Shown: positions 28,446-39,969 of the stretch, piece after piece
Layout of the letters: the number at the start of each line of letters is the position of its first letter
Position numbering within the stretch: the stretch's first letter is position 1
Assembly: GCA_963377175.1 (NCBI GenBank)
Contig: CAUJNA010003772.1
Coordinates: 1,053,615 to 1,117,614 of the forward strand
DNA: 64,000 bases
Direction: 5' to 3'
DNA from: Effrenium voratum
Lineage: Eukaryota > Sar > Dinophyceae > Suessiales > Symbiodiniaceae
Notes under the pieces: model-generated
What the model saw: only the letters and a program-made list of their open reading frames with translations
Told to the model about the DNA's origin: nothing
Databases searched by the model: none
Program-made: the position numbers and the translations under genes

Positions 28446-28561
28446 GATTTCAAATCACAAGACCAAAGATCAAAAGGTCCACTTGAGCCAAAATGGTGGC
28501 CCAAGTGGATACTTATTAAGAGTCAAGACAAGCGACCACCTACGGTTAACGCTTTAGCCCA
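28446..28561 (-). repeat. 5' leader repeat of the upstream unit
   Basis: 116 bp matching 21622-21736. It is the outer right edge of the complex; identity with the inner copy ends at A28561, beyond which flanking DNA begins (ACAATCGC). The 1168-aa ORF starts 24 nt inside. It contains the spliced-leader match at 28482-28496. Confidence 0.9.
28482..28496 (-). promoter_or_regulatory. dinoflagellate spliced-leader-like sequence
   Basis: Second copy of the minus-strand CCATTTTGGCTCAAG match, 60 nt before the ATG of the 1168-aa ORF and within the same 11-bp stem. A CCGTAG, equal to the 5' part of the leader, lies 43 nt upstream at 28545-28540; six bases can match by chance. Confidence 0.75.
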
Positions 28562-28595
28562 ACAATCGCTTAGTAGCCCTTGAAACTGAAAAACG

Positions 28596-29018
28596 GTGTC
28601 TGAAAACGACACCCAGTCCTTCAAGTCCCCTTCATTCATTTTGCCAACTCCCGCGGCCACTGCGCTGGCGGTGGATCCAGCTCCTCCCATTTTCTCAGAT
28701 CTTTGGGGTGGGAAGCGGCTTGAGATCAGGGGATATCACTTGATCCAATGGCTGCGGAGCACTGGGAGCCGCCATCCAAATGCTTCAAGCAGAGGCAGGA
28801 AAGCAAGAAGAGCTGAATACTTTTACCAGAGTCTGAGAGACGATTTGTTTATGTTTGGATCAGAACGAGTCACCCAGCAGTTCAGAGTGTCATTCGATCG
28901 CCACTTGAGAGATCTTTCCAAACTAAGTCGAACTCGTCTCAAGCGACTTGAAGCCCCTCTAAACTTCCAAACCATCACCAACATGGTGTGCCCTAAACTT
29001 ATCGCTCCTCCAATTTGA
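28596..29018 (+). CDS. possible 140-aa hypothetical ORF
   Basis: An ATG-started frame 35 bp outside the element's right edge, with a Pro/Ala-rich start and a basic helical-looking end (RTRLKRLEAPL). Codon bias is weak. It is on the strand opposite to every other credible exon, so it may be fortuitous. Its beginning overlaps a small inverted repeat GGTGTC-TGAAAAC-GACACC (28595-28613), whose right half matches the end of the MITE at 3432-3554. Confidence 0.2.
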   Translation: MSENDTQSFKSPSFILPTPAATALAVDPAPPIFSDLWGGKRLEIRGYHLIQWLRSTGSRHPNASSRGRKARRAEYFYQSLRDDLFMFGSERVTQQFRVSFDRHLRDLSKLSRTRLKRLEAPLNFQTITNMVCPKLIAPPI

Positions 29019-31279
29019 ACTCAAAAAGTCCCCTCTGCAAAAACCACCGGCCACGGGATTCTCTTCAAGGGTACATGTCAAACTAGGGGAATTCTTAGAA
29101 TGGTTAGAATGGATGGATCCGTATTTGGATACTTTTTGAAACAACAAAAACATCCTCAAGAAACACGCATTCAAAACTGGACTCAGCCCAGTTGCGACGC
29201 AAGTGGGGGCTTGTCACCTCCAGGCTGCGCTCTGCTCCTTTGATCCTTTTCTGCGCCTGAGCGGATATCCTCCCCTTTCTTTTCAACCATCCTTCTTTCC
29301 AAACCAGCTGTTTCCCTGCACACTTTGCTGAGTTGACAGGGAAAAAAGTCTTCAATTGTTTGGCCAAAGGTAACAGGGCTCCGACCCTGACGTTTGGCGC
29401 CGCCCTTACACGGGGCCTAAAATCATGTTGACAACCGCTTGGGAACCCCTGGCGGGATGTTTTTCGAGGAAAACAAGCAGGAAATCAACTGAGAGCCGGA
29501 AGCTGATTCTAAGATACACCCATATAAGCCCATATCCCAAGCGGGTCACGGAACGGTGAAGGGATAGGACAGCACTGGGCCATTCTTCAGGCTTCTTTTG
29601 AATTGCTCTTGGAGACAGATGGAGAACGCCTGCGAATGGATACAACTCCAAACTCCAACCCATTTGTCACTGGTAAATGACGAGAATCAAACTGCTAGCA
29701 GTGGAATCAATGCATGTTGAACCAAGCAGCCAAACGGAACAAACAAACACCGGGCTGTTCTGGACTGATGTCATCAAACTCACCCTCCAAACTTTGGCTT
29801 GAAGGGAAACTACAGGGTCCCAAATGAGAAGTTTGCGAACTTTGAGTGTTTGCTTCGAGGGGCCCAAGCCCTCAGCACCAGACCGTGAGACCCCAATCCA
29901 AGAGGGGACCCTCTACTTTGCTATCAAAGTCACCCCTTCAGCATAGGTCAAAGGGAGTCCTCGCCCCTCTGCCCCTGGAAGCAGTTGGTTTGCCCAACCC
30001 TGCCTGGGCCCACGCGAGATTCCGCATGGATCTGGCCATAGCGGCCGCATCAGCGTCCACCTTGGGCGTCTTTGCCTCACCTGCACAGAGGGAGCCGATT
30101 GGCGTGCGGTGTCACACTCGGGGACCCCATTCGGCTCTGGATGGGTTACCTACAGCGATTCGCATTGTGTGAGTCAGCGAGGTCGACCAACAGCAGGTCA
30201 AGTAGAGAAGCACATCCCTGAAAACACCAGCAATCACGTTCTGATCATTCCTTAAGCCCAGATTCAGAACTGGAGCCCCGAACTTGAGAAACTAACCATT
30301 GCGTCGCGACGCTTCGCACCGCGCCGAACCGTAGCGCCGAAAAAGAAGCAATGGTAACCGTTGTGAGCGCCGAACCGTAGCGCTTGAGCAACTAACCGTA
30401 GCGCCAAACTTCATGCCGAACGGAAGCACCTCTTGGCAGCTGGCCGGCATGAAGGTTGGCCTGCGAAGTCCCACGGAAAACGTGGCAATGGACAGCTGGA
30501 AATTGTACGACTTGTCCGTCTAGGTGTCCTTTTTGAAATCGACGGCCCAAACAAATGATAGCCGTAGAAACAAACTGCAACCAAACTACCCTGGATGGAG
30601 ACCCTTGGAGCTGCTTGTCAGGTGCACCCTCCACATATCTGCATGCAAGGCTTGTTGCAAGAATGCTGAAGACCAGCTGAGACCACCCGCTTAGAAAAGG
30701 AAGCTCGGGTCGAGACATCATCGCCCCCGGCCACTTCTGGGTTTCACAGCTGCATTCCAGTTTCTCTGGTTTTGATGAATGTCCTCCGTTGGCCCATGTG
30801 GGTATGTGTCAAACGGGGGGGGAGCCCATGTTTCCCCGGCCTTGCCGAGTGCTTGTGCGCTGCTGGCCGTCGCATTGGCCTTCACTTGCCCACGTGCCGA
30901 CTCCGCTTGCACGTGCGGCTCCAGCCAGAGGTCTGCTGCCAGGTCCTGCGTTCCCCAAGTCCCCGAACATGACTGGCCATGCCAAAAGGGGCTTACCCCA
31001 GCCCAAACCCAAACCCAAGGGAAATTCATCCGGACCGTCCTGTCGCACCTCCTGGGCCACGGGGTCTGAGGCTGCCTCCCCCCAGCCCAGCCAATCGTCC
31101 AACAAGCCGCGGCCATCACGAGGCTTGGGCTTTGCGAGGTGCGAAGTTTGCGCTTGGACCTTCGGTCTCGCCTGCCTCGCTTGCAACCAAAGGACCCGGA
31201 AACAACCAGTGATCATTTGTTTGTTATGGTATTTTTGTGGGGGAGGACCCAGGGTCACCAAAACCCAAGGAGAACGAGG
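29019..31279. other. non-coding stretch with a short degenerate repeat
   Basis: No supported exon. At about 30295-30410 short units containing GCGCCGAACCGTAGCGC recur imperfectly. At 30520-30610 a partial, end-less relative of the 104-bp MITE may be present (TAGGTGTCCTTTTTG, GACGGCCC, CAACCAAACTA). Confidence 0.5.
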
Positions 31280-31511
31280 TCAACAGCTCGACTCGCTGCG
31301 GGCAAGTTGCCTTGCCACAAATTTCTTCGCCTCCGCAGAGGCTTCGGCCACGCGCGCCGCAGGCGCCGCAGGCGCCACAGGCGCCGCAGGCGCCACAGGC
31401 GCCGCAGTGGTGCTGGCGCCCCACTCAGTGGCGCCGGTCTGCAGGTTGAGGCGGAAAATCCGCCCGGAGGGATCCTTGAACTGCTTCCATGCACCGGCGC
31501 CAGGTTCCGTC
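31280..31511 (-). CDS. terminal exon with WW-domain-like segment
   Basis: Starts after a CTGCAG acceptor (31517-31512) and ends at TGA (31282-31280). It has no Met, as expected for a last exon. It encodes AWKQFKDPSGRIFRLNLQTG followed by ATEW, which fits the WW domain pattern W...D..GR.(Y/F)..N..T..(T/S).W, with the aromatic centre RIFRLN. WW domains bind proline-rich ligands. A 9-bp tandem repeat then yields alternating APVAPA, and the end is a helical RVAEASAEAKKFVARQLARS. The domain call is by pattern only. Confidence 0.6.
31348..31412. repeat. 9-bp tandem repeat inside an exon
   Basis: About seven copies of GCCGCAGGC or GCCACAGGC. In the minus-strand exon they encode an Ala/Pro-rich linker (APVAPAAPV) between the WW-like segment and the C-terminal helix. 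Confidence 0.85.
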
Positions 31512-34500
31512 CTGCAGTTTGGAACTTGGAACTTGGCAGCTGGAAACTTGTTGTCAAGCTTCTTTCATTTTGCTTGTGGAAAGCAGGTCTGTTTGCAGCC
31601 TGGTGAATCGCAGGTAAGAACTGGAGCAAGCAACCAACAAGAAAATGCTGTGGAACTAAAATCCGTCCCAGAGGGTGTGGCAGCTCCGAAAGAGAAGAAC
31701 AGCTCCGAACTCACTCCTGTTCTTCAGCTCCACAGCAGAGCTCACAAGACAGAGGGGCAGCAAGGCCTGCCACTTCATTGTCCCACCTCAAGCTGCGCAA
31801 GTTCAGTGTGCGCACCCACCCCAGTGTCTCCCTTGACCTTTCGCCGGGTTGGGACACCTTCGAACCCCTCGGCATTCCCATCCCAGATCCAAAAGTGCCC
31901 AACCTCAGAGATACAGCTGAAATCCAATCCTCTGGGAAAAAAGCGCCACCCCCCGAGTAAAACTTGCAATTAGAGAAAGTGAAAAGTGCCTGTGCACCCC
32001 CTTATTCATCAGTTCGGGCGTGACTAGACGACGGCCTCACTCTGCACTTCCCTGCGGCCGTGCTGAGCCGGTCACCTTCAATGGGGGCGCCGCTTGGCGG
32101 AAGGGTGCCGAGGTAAATGCACCCGAAGCTCGAGCCGGACATGCCACAAGTTGCTCCATCCGAACTGCCGCTCTTTATACATCCAGCTTTAAGCATGGGG
32201 AACCCAAAGCTCAAGCCGTACAGCGAAGACAGGCAACAAGTGCCCATACTCCATAGTTTAGCAGCGCATGTAGTGTTCAAAGCACCGCGATGCAAGGAGC
32301 CTGGGTTGACTGTCCAACCCATGCCTCGCTTCAATAAATGACGAAGAACAAAGTGCTGCACTTTGCCTGGGCCAAGCTTCAGGGCAACCACTGGCCCAAG
32401 CTGCAATTGGAAAGCTGAAGCCGCTCCGCAGTCAAGCTGTTGCATCAGATGTAAACAATCCCGCTTGCTTAGAAGGATTCGGCCTTGGATTCAGGTTGTC
32501 CGATTCCGGGCCCTTTTTCGCTTTGCAATGACCGTACGCTCAGTCGCAAGCAGCCCAGTCGCGCGGTCGCTCACTTGGCTTCCCTTGATAGGGACAGAAG
32601 ATTTGTTCTGGCCTCAATCGCAGGAGGCGTGCTAAACAATTGCCAGGACCTCAAATCGGGGAGCCCCGAATTTGGAAGCTCAAACCACACTAAACAGAAA
32701 CCTGGCAACCTGTCAGCTTGAGTCCCTTTGGGCATCGCGGTCGACATGGAACCAGAGTCTCAAAAACGGGGTAAAAAGCCACCCGCAACCTCCAACGTAG
32801 CATTTTCCACATTCTGCCTCCTCCAGCTTCGTCTGCAGCGCTCGCGCTTCCACCTCCAGATCTGTCTCCTGGCCGGGGTCCTAGAGTGGGGGTCAAGTCT
32901 GGAGTGGGGGTTTCCAACTGCCGCCTCCCAAGAGACCTACCACACGCCACGAGAAGATTTTGATGAGGTTGGACAGTGAAACCAAGAAGTCGCAGTGCCG
33001 GCTTTCCCGATCATCAACGATGCGGGCAACACAATGTGGGGGCCTGTGGCGTCTCCAAAACTGCTCAACACGGCAAGCAAGCCGAGATCAACTGTCATCC
33101 GACAGCTCACGCTTGGGCCGACACGCTTCCACTGTTTGGTTCTCCGCGTGCGCAGCGCGACATTGGCGAGCAAACACCCCGGGAAGTGGCTTCACTAGAC
33201 TCTGCAGGGTGCGCCGCTCAGATTCTCTAGGGCGTCGGGCTCGCAGGAAGTCAACGTCGCCTGCGCCACCTCCTTCCCAACAAGCTGCGCTAACGGCTTA
33301 GGCATTGGAATGCAGGGCGTTGGCCGCTTCCAGCCTAGGCTCGGGGCGTGCGGCACCAAACCGGAAGGGACCAAGACCCCAGATTGATTGCGGTCGACCT
33401 GGACTCGTAGTTGCATACCCAGTGATTTCCCCCTTTTGCATACAAGTGGTGGTTCGGCCTGGTAGCCCTAGAGCAACAATTATTCCAAACTACGAGTGTG
33501 TTGTCCCAAAACGAAGGCCCCCTGTAAACTGGGGGAACGCCCTTTTACTCAGCCAGGGTTTAATGCATGTTTTATTCAGAAAACAAGACTTCTCGGCTTG
33601 TCAATACAAACATGCGGTGGGAAATCCCAAGTCTGGCCATGAACAGTCATCATGAACAGGTGAGAAGCGATGAAAAAGCGCCGGCGAAGCTGTGCCATCT
33701 TGGCTGCCTGTTTGCCCGCCCGTTGAGCTACAGGCATGGCCCACTTGAGCTGCGGTCAACATAAATTTCCCCCAGTGACAGCGCCCGTTTCCGACAGAGC
33801 GACCCAGGCATCACATGTGGACCATGCCCTTTAAGCGTATTCGTATACGCCCGCCCTGGAAAAGCCGAAGCGAGGCTCTGGTGGACCTTCGCTGCCTCCG
33901 AGGGGCAGTAAGCTTTTGCCGGAGACTTGGAGCAAGTGCGCGTGACAGGCGCCCGTGAGGTCGAAACTATGCGCGCCCCCGTGGTGAGAGATGGGCCCAT
34001 CCTCCGCGCCCCAAACGGACAGCAAGAACCAGCCAGCCTCAGGCGGAGGCCATGAAACAAGGAACCAACCATTGAGGATCAGACTTTTTGGACACGCAGC
34101 CATTTAGATATGAACCTGCCTCAAAAGGAGCGGGAAGAAAAAAATCCCACTGGAAACCACAAATTGGTGGGTGACCAATTCGAGGACATGCGCATTTCAG
34201 GAAGCCGCATGCTGCCCATGCTGGCCATGCTGGCCATTATTGGATTGTCCTTCGGATCAGATAATGATGTATCTCCGAATGAGCCGATTGTATGAAAGCC
34301 CTTGCAAATACTGCTTGACAAACAAAGCCGCACCCGCAAGCTGCCCAAACATGAACCAGTGCAAAGGCGGGCCTGTTCAAGTTCGGCCGCCAGGGGCAAA
34401 CGTTTTCAAGTTACCAAGATTGCAACGGAATCTGGCCTGAAAGTTCCTGGCAATGCCACAAGTTGATGTTGTAACAAATTGCTGGCTTCTTGAAATGCTG

Positions 34501-37217
34501 ACCTTCGCTTCGCATGCCAGTTGCAATAGAGATGCACTTGCCTTGTTCCTGAGGTCATGCCGCAGTTTCATGCAAGCCGATGCTTTGATCTTTCAGACAG
34601 ACTTGCCAGAACTGGCTTCACCATGAAGCTTGTGTGCAGCCGCCACCGAACCCCTTGTCAATGTTGCTTTGGATGGGCGAAATCTGGCCAATTCGGCAGC
34701 CCCATGCAAAATCCTGGCATCTTGTGCCTTGCTACGTTTCTACTTTAGCGGAGTTTGGTTCACAATGATCCTAGCACCTCGGTGGCATGGCTTCTGCCCC
34801 CCCCTTGGTCGCAAGAAGCTTGCCAACATAAATCCGCTAAGCACAACCTGTATTTCTAAAACCGGGGGGACCCCCAATCCCAATCCATGATCCGTGGCGG
34901 GACACCGCCACAACAAGTAACGCCAGCACCATGTTGCACGAGGATTAGGGATTGAAACAACGCATCCTTTCAGGAAGCTGTGCAACGAACAACGAACAAA
35001 CGCATCTTCTGGCAGGTTGCGGCGTCGGGCCCCAGCGTGCTTTGGCAGACTTGCAAGGCGTGCGCAATCCTTAGCCGCACTACGTGATCGAGTGCCTGAC
35101 AAGTCAACATACAGAAAATCATTGTTTATTCCATAGTTGATACCACCTCGGGCTCATGGACATAGGTTCACGTGTCTCAATCCAACACAATGGCCAAACG
35201 CATCATAAGCTGGATGCGTTGCCTGCTAAGTGCAACCTACACAAGCATGTTTCCCGGGATGGGCTTTAAGAAGCTCTCAAAACGTCTTGGAGGGGCTTTG
35301 GCCATGTAGCAATCATCAGGGTGCCCGACAAGGCAGCACCTCATGTCAGCGAAAGGCTTAGGGTCGAGCAGCAGACCAACAAAGCCAGCCAAAGAACAAC
35401 ACAGAACCAACAGCCACGGTTGCCTGTGTATGCATACATGCATGTATGTGTGTGTACTTGATTCTGTATGCATGCGTATGCTCTCCCATGAACTACATTT
35501 TTTCCATGTCATTCCTTCTTATTTGGTGTCCCATCTGCAAGTTTCAATCGCCCCCGTTCTAGTTTCAAAATAGAACTTCTAACAAGAGTCCGTCGTTATC
35601 AAAAAACATCAACTCATTCTCTAGTCAAATTGAATCGAAACCCATTTGGAAGAAGGAGGACATCGTATTCAAACTCAAAGTTACACTGGAAGTTCCGATA
35701 ACATTATTCCCCCATTAAGCGTTACGAAAGCAAAATACATAACTCATGTTTGGACAGGAGTAAGGATCCTTGAAAGGATCTTTAAAGGAGCTTTATAGCT
35801 GTACAATGAGCTTTGGAAGGAGCCTCGTAAACAGCTTTACAAGGAGCCTTAGAAGAAGCACGCCTTGTAAGGAGCCTGGAATTTAAAGCCAGCTGCTGAA
35901 TTCCGCTATCAACCTTCTAATTCAACCCTGTCCTAATTAAATTTTATTTAAACTCTAATATATTTTTGCCAAAGCCCTATTTGGTAATACATTTCTCTCA
36001 GTCTTGACTGCGCGTGTTCAGCAAAGGTGTCGACGCACATCGAAGCAGAGCGTGTGCCTATATGGCCACATCTCCAGCAAAACAAAAGGGAGCAATCCCA
36101 ACCAAAACAACACAACATGATGAACAATGCCAACAAACAAACAACAACTCAGTGTTTGATTGGTTTCCAGTACATGCCAGAAGGACACAACCAAAAACAC
36201 ATCAGGACGCGTAAGTAGTATAAAACCATGTACATGTCTTTCATTTACACAACAGTTATTCCCGGTCCCTGCATGAGGTGTGTCCAGGCAAGGATCTGCC
36301 TGGGGCCCATTAAGCTCTCCCCCATGGTCCAGAGCATCACCTCGGATCAATGAACAAGCACAAGCCCCAGACCACGAATCCTCGGTATGTTGGGTCCTTG
36401 GGGTTCTGCAGTCTGGTCTGCTCCCAATGGAGGGTTGGCATAGCTGACTTTCCGTGTGGTTGGTCCCCCCTTGGGAAAACATGGCAAGCGGGCCCTTTTG
36501 CCTTTGAGCACGTCCCTGGTTTTGGCAAAACTAGGTTTGAACCAAACTGACGCCCAGGATCCCATCAGTCCGAGTTTTCTGGGAAGTTCTGAGGCTCCTG
36601 GTAGTTTCACACAAAGGGCAGCAGAACAACCGCGTCTGCACACAATGAGATGTGCAGACATAAGCGCATCGCAGCAGCACAATAAATACCTGACAGAAGA
36701 GCCTGCGAAGCTAGCTGAAGGCAAAATCTGCCATGCGGAGCGTGCTTGCTCTGCGCCATCTTCAATGGGGGTCCCAAACAGTGCACCATTTAGGAAACCA
36801 CCTGTGCAGCAACATGTCCAAACGCAACTGCACCAGTGTCGCAAACATACATAAGCCAGCCAAGCTCGGGGGTTGGCAGCCACTATTCTGTGAGGATGTT
36901 TAGTGCTCTAAGAAGTCGAGCTGAATTTGCCACCACGCCTCCTCGCTGATTGCCGTGTCTTCAGTTGCCTCAAGGTACCGGAGAAAGTGTTTGGAACGCG
37001 CAGCGAGTCTCTGACAGGTGTCCAACGCCCTCGGAGAAACAAAAACACAATATACAAACCCTATTCTGAGGTCACGTCTTAACCCTGGAAAATTGGAAGC
37101 CCCGCATCTCATGGTGCCTGGTGCATCACCCAAACCAAATGGCACCTTCCTACTCATGCAACGGGTTTATTCAAGTTGATGCGTCTTATGGCCCAGACGT
37201 GCGCCTAGTACGTATCC
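31512..37217. other. non-coding stretch, nothing firm
   Basis: Probably intronic or intergenic. Short direct repeats built on AAGGAGC(C/T)TT lie at 35760-35880. No exon with good splice sites and codon bias was identified. Confidence 0.45.
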
Positions 37218-37480
37218 TTGCAACCTCCTTAGCAAATATGGCCATGTATATACACATATATACAGATACGCATGTCGACACATAATTATATATACATATC
37301 ATATTTACACATGACAGATGTATATATATATATATGTGTGTGTGTATGTATGTATATATATATATATATCGTATACACATGCATATGCATATGGATGCGT
37401 AGTTAACATCTATAGAAATACACTCATCAATGTACAAATATATATATATATATACATATATGTGTGTGTAGATAGCTGCA
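37218..37480. repeat. AT/GT-rich microsatellite region
   Basis: Runs of (TA)n, (GT)n and ATATACAT between 37240 and 37475, including a (TA)8 stretch near 37351 and another near 37440. Confidence 0.9.
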
Positions 37481-37639
37481 GCAAGTGCCACTTTAAAACA
37501 GACCGAGTTCCCAGAAGCAAGAGAAGGAAGTTTGTATAAATCACACAATGTTAAATGTGATGCTTATCCCAATTCGACACAGAAAAAGAACAAAGCCAAA
37601 AACGAAACGCGCATTGTTTGGCCCCCTCAAAGCGCATGA

Positions 37640-37822
37640 CCCCAGCCACAGGAAACCGCGCCTCCCAAAGATCGCCGGCTTCTTCGTAGGGCAAGCCTAA
37701 ATGCAGAGCCCCCACCCAGTCCAGGAAATCCTCGCAGGCGCGGCCAAAGGCGTTGCCCAAGCCGCCCTGGCCGAAGGCGGCGAAGTGGCCGGTGGCGCCC
37801 GTCTTGGCAAACTTGCCCGGCG
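37640..37822 (-). CDS. internal exon, hypothetical protein
   Basis: After an AACAGCAG acceptor (AG at 37824-37823) this minus-strand exon has consistently G/C third positions. It encodes PGKFAKTGATGHFAAFGQGG, then LGNAFGRACEDFLDWVGALHLGLPYEEAGDLWEARFPVAG. A Gly/Phe-rich start is followed by an amphipathic segment with Trp and acidic residues. The 3' boundary is uncertain: GAG|GCGCGG or further on. It could belong upstream of the exon at 31280-31511. No family recognised. Confidence 0.5.
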
Positions 37823-38348
37823 CTGCTGTTTTTGTCCCTCTGAACCTTCACCCTACGCCGGGGTAAGCACAAACACACATTCTCTTCAGCATTCCCCACG
37901 TTCAAATTGGCCAGTGCCCAGGACAGACTAGCAAACTGTTTGCGGAAACGGAACCATTTCCATTTCGAATGCATTTCTTCAGATCATTCTCCCAGTGAGA
38001 GGCATGTTTTCCCTTGCTCTTTGCGCAAAGAAGGGCGCAAAGGGAAACAGCGCCACTGAAACACGGGCCTCACCCTATTCGAGTTGAAAACCATTTCCCA
38101 GAAGGGTGCTTGCAAGATAGGGCATCCAAAACCCAAGCACCCTGTTGGATTCCATCAAGAGGTACCCAAGAGTGACCGCTTGTCCACTCCCAACCCCCCC
38201 AAACCCAAAAGTCGCCACCTTGGCGTCACTCCAGCGCCAGGGCTCCACAAGCTGCTGAAAGCCAGGCCTGAAGCAACGTGGGGAGGTCCGGGTATGCGAA
38301 AATCCGGGTCTGAGTGCGGGGCCAAGTCCGAAGAGACAATGGAACACC

Positions 38349-38456
38349 AAACCAATGAAAAACCAAGGGAAACCCATGAAAAACCAAGGGAAACCCATGA
38401 ACAACTAAGGGAAACCCATGAAAAACTACGGAAAACCCATGAAAAACCAGGGAAAC
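38349..38456. repeat. 21-bp tandem repeat, five copies
   Basis: Units close to AACCCATGAAAAACCAAGGG follow each other with small substitutions. Open frames through it (ETHEKPR repeats) are repeat artefacts. Confidence 0.9.
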
Positions 38457-39025
38457 CAACAAAACGTGAGTGAAAACGTTGGGACCTTACCAGGAAAGTC
38501 ATGGTGCAATGGTGGGTTACGGGAAAAAAGGGAAACAGCATTTAACACATCATAGCAAAACATGGAAAATAGCCATGCTGTCAGAAGGCGGGATCGAGCC
38601 ACAAATCTTCAACTTCTAAAGCTTAGCATTTTATCCGATTGGGCCTACAGGTTCTTTGGCGTAACTGAGGCTGATAAAAAGCGCATTCCCCTGAAAGGTG
38701 TATGCAGGCAGCTTGCGCGGGATGCCCACTTTAAAGGCATTTAAAGGCTTGGGCGCCCGACCCCCAGACCTTTTAAAAGTTGTTTTTCCCCACCAATCAG
38801 ATGGGGTTGTTGGATTTCTCGAACATCTGCCTGAAAGCCAGCAGCTCCCAGGGCCAGTCAGGTACAGATGGCAGGGCCAATCACATGCAAATGCCATCTG
38901 GAGGCCGCCAGCGGGCTTCAGCGTTTGTAGGGGGCCATGCCGAACCGGTCAGATACGGGTATGTGAGGGTCGAAGTCTGCAGATACACTGGGTCGCAATC
39001 TTGAACGAAACAACGTCCAAACCTA

Positions 39026-39290
39026 TGGCAGGAAAAACTCGGAAAGACTAGGCGGAAGAGCGGGAAAAACTGGGAAGGACTGGAAGGGGCAAACTTGGAA
39101 AAACTGCGCGAAAAGACCCGGCAAAACTGCGCGGAGACACTCGGCGAAACTGGGCGGAGTCGGAACAACATTCTGGAAAAACTGGGCGGACAAATGCGGA
39201 AAAATGCGGAAAATATGGCTGCAAACAAATGAACAATTGGCCGAAGTCGGAAAAACTTGCAAGACAAACTCGGAAAACGGCGAGATCCGA
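39026..39290. repeat. degenerate ~15-16-bp tandem repeat
   Basis: Many imperfect copies of CGGAAAAACTGGGCG-like units on the plus strand, strongly diverged. Confidence 0.7.
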
Positions 39291-39861
39291 CCATGCGCAG
39301 ATTCGTGACAAGAGTGGCAGGAATCTTGGTGGGTTCGAAATGGGACTTCTTCGGGGTGGGGGGGGGGGAATGCCCCAAGTTGAAGCATGGCCTCGCTGCC
39401 CGGACACCCTTAAGTATCTTTAATTGGGAATCTCTTGGGGCATAACTATGAACCCTGCGCCTTTGTTTGGGTTTATCAGAACAAAGTCTATGTCGAACCT
39501 GTCTGAAACTACTCAGGCTCCCAGACGCTTTTCTGTGATTGACAAACAAGTTCCGTTTCACCGTCGGTGATTGTCACTTCGTTGTGTGGGGCCCACCAAC
39601 ACGGTCACGACAAAATCCGCCCGCGACTCCATCTTATACTACGTGCCCATCAGAGTCACAATTAAACTTGCTATTGAAGCAGAACCATGCCAAGACGGTA
39701 AGACCCAACAGGGTGGATCTCCGCGCCTATTTCTGGCTGGCGCTGGCCCGCACTAACACTTTGTGTCCTAGGTGGGCTTGTCCGCATCCTCAAAATGGCC
39801 GGCTTGCTTTGAGCTTCCCTTCAAAACAACCTTCACGTGCTTTCAACAGTTTCCCTTCAAA

Positions 39862-39969
39862 CCCATGTGTCCTTTTGGAAAAATAGATGGCCCTGGTAGA
39901 TGGAATGCAACCCATCTAAACCAGTGCTTGCTATTTTTGACCAAACTAACCTAAAAGGGACACCTATGG
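39862..39969. mobile_element. second MITE-like copy
   Basis: About 70-75% similar by eye to the body of 3440-3546. It shares GGAAAAATAGA(T/C)GGCCCTGG, CTAAACCAGTGC and CCAAACTAACCTAAAA. The ends are CCAT-GTGTCC and GGGACACCTATGG, inverted repeats with two bases lost on the left. No clean target duplication is visible. It is evidence that the element is dispersed in this genome. Confidence 0.65.

Larger units (their letters stand above)
16021..28561 (-). mobile_element. two-unit DIRS-like retroelement complex
   Basis: Two head-to-tail units share near-identical 5' leaders (28446-28561 and 21622-21736, one indel) and identical 3' ends (16021-16174 and 21735-21888). The upstream unit carries a 1168-aa ORF and a tyrosine recombinase; the downstream unit carries Gag, a cytosine-methyltransferase-like domain and RT-RNase H. 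RT with RNase H, methyltransferase and tyrosine recombinase together are the known set of DIRS-order elements, which integrate without target duplication. No duplication is seen here: both outer edges and the internal joint carry only CA. Whether this is one composite element or two elements inserted in tandem cannot be decided from one copy. Confidence 0.8.

Noticed and set aside
16021..28561. LTR retrotransposon or retrovirus-like element
   Set aside because: No DDE integrase or aspartic protease motif, no target duplication, and a tyrosine recombinase is present; the terminal repeats are of two kinds, not a single LTR.
30856..30960. Plus-strand segment resembling a signal peptide plus Cys-rich start (SACALLAVALAFTC)
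   Set aside because: No splice sites or downstream exon, opposite strand to all other genes, and other frames are equally open.
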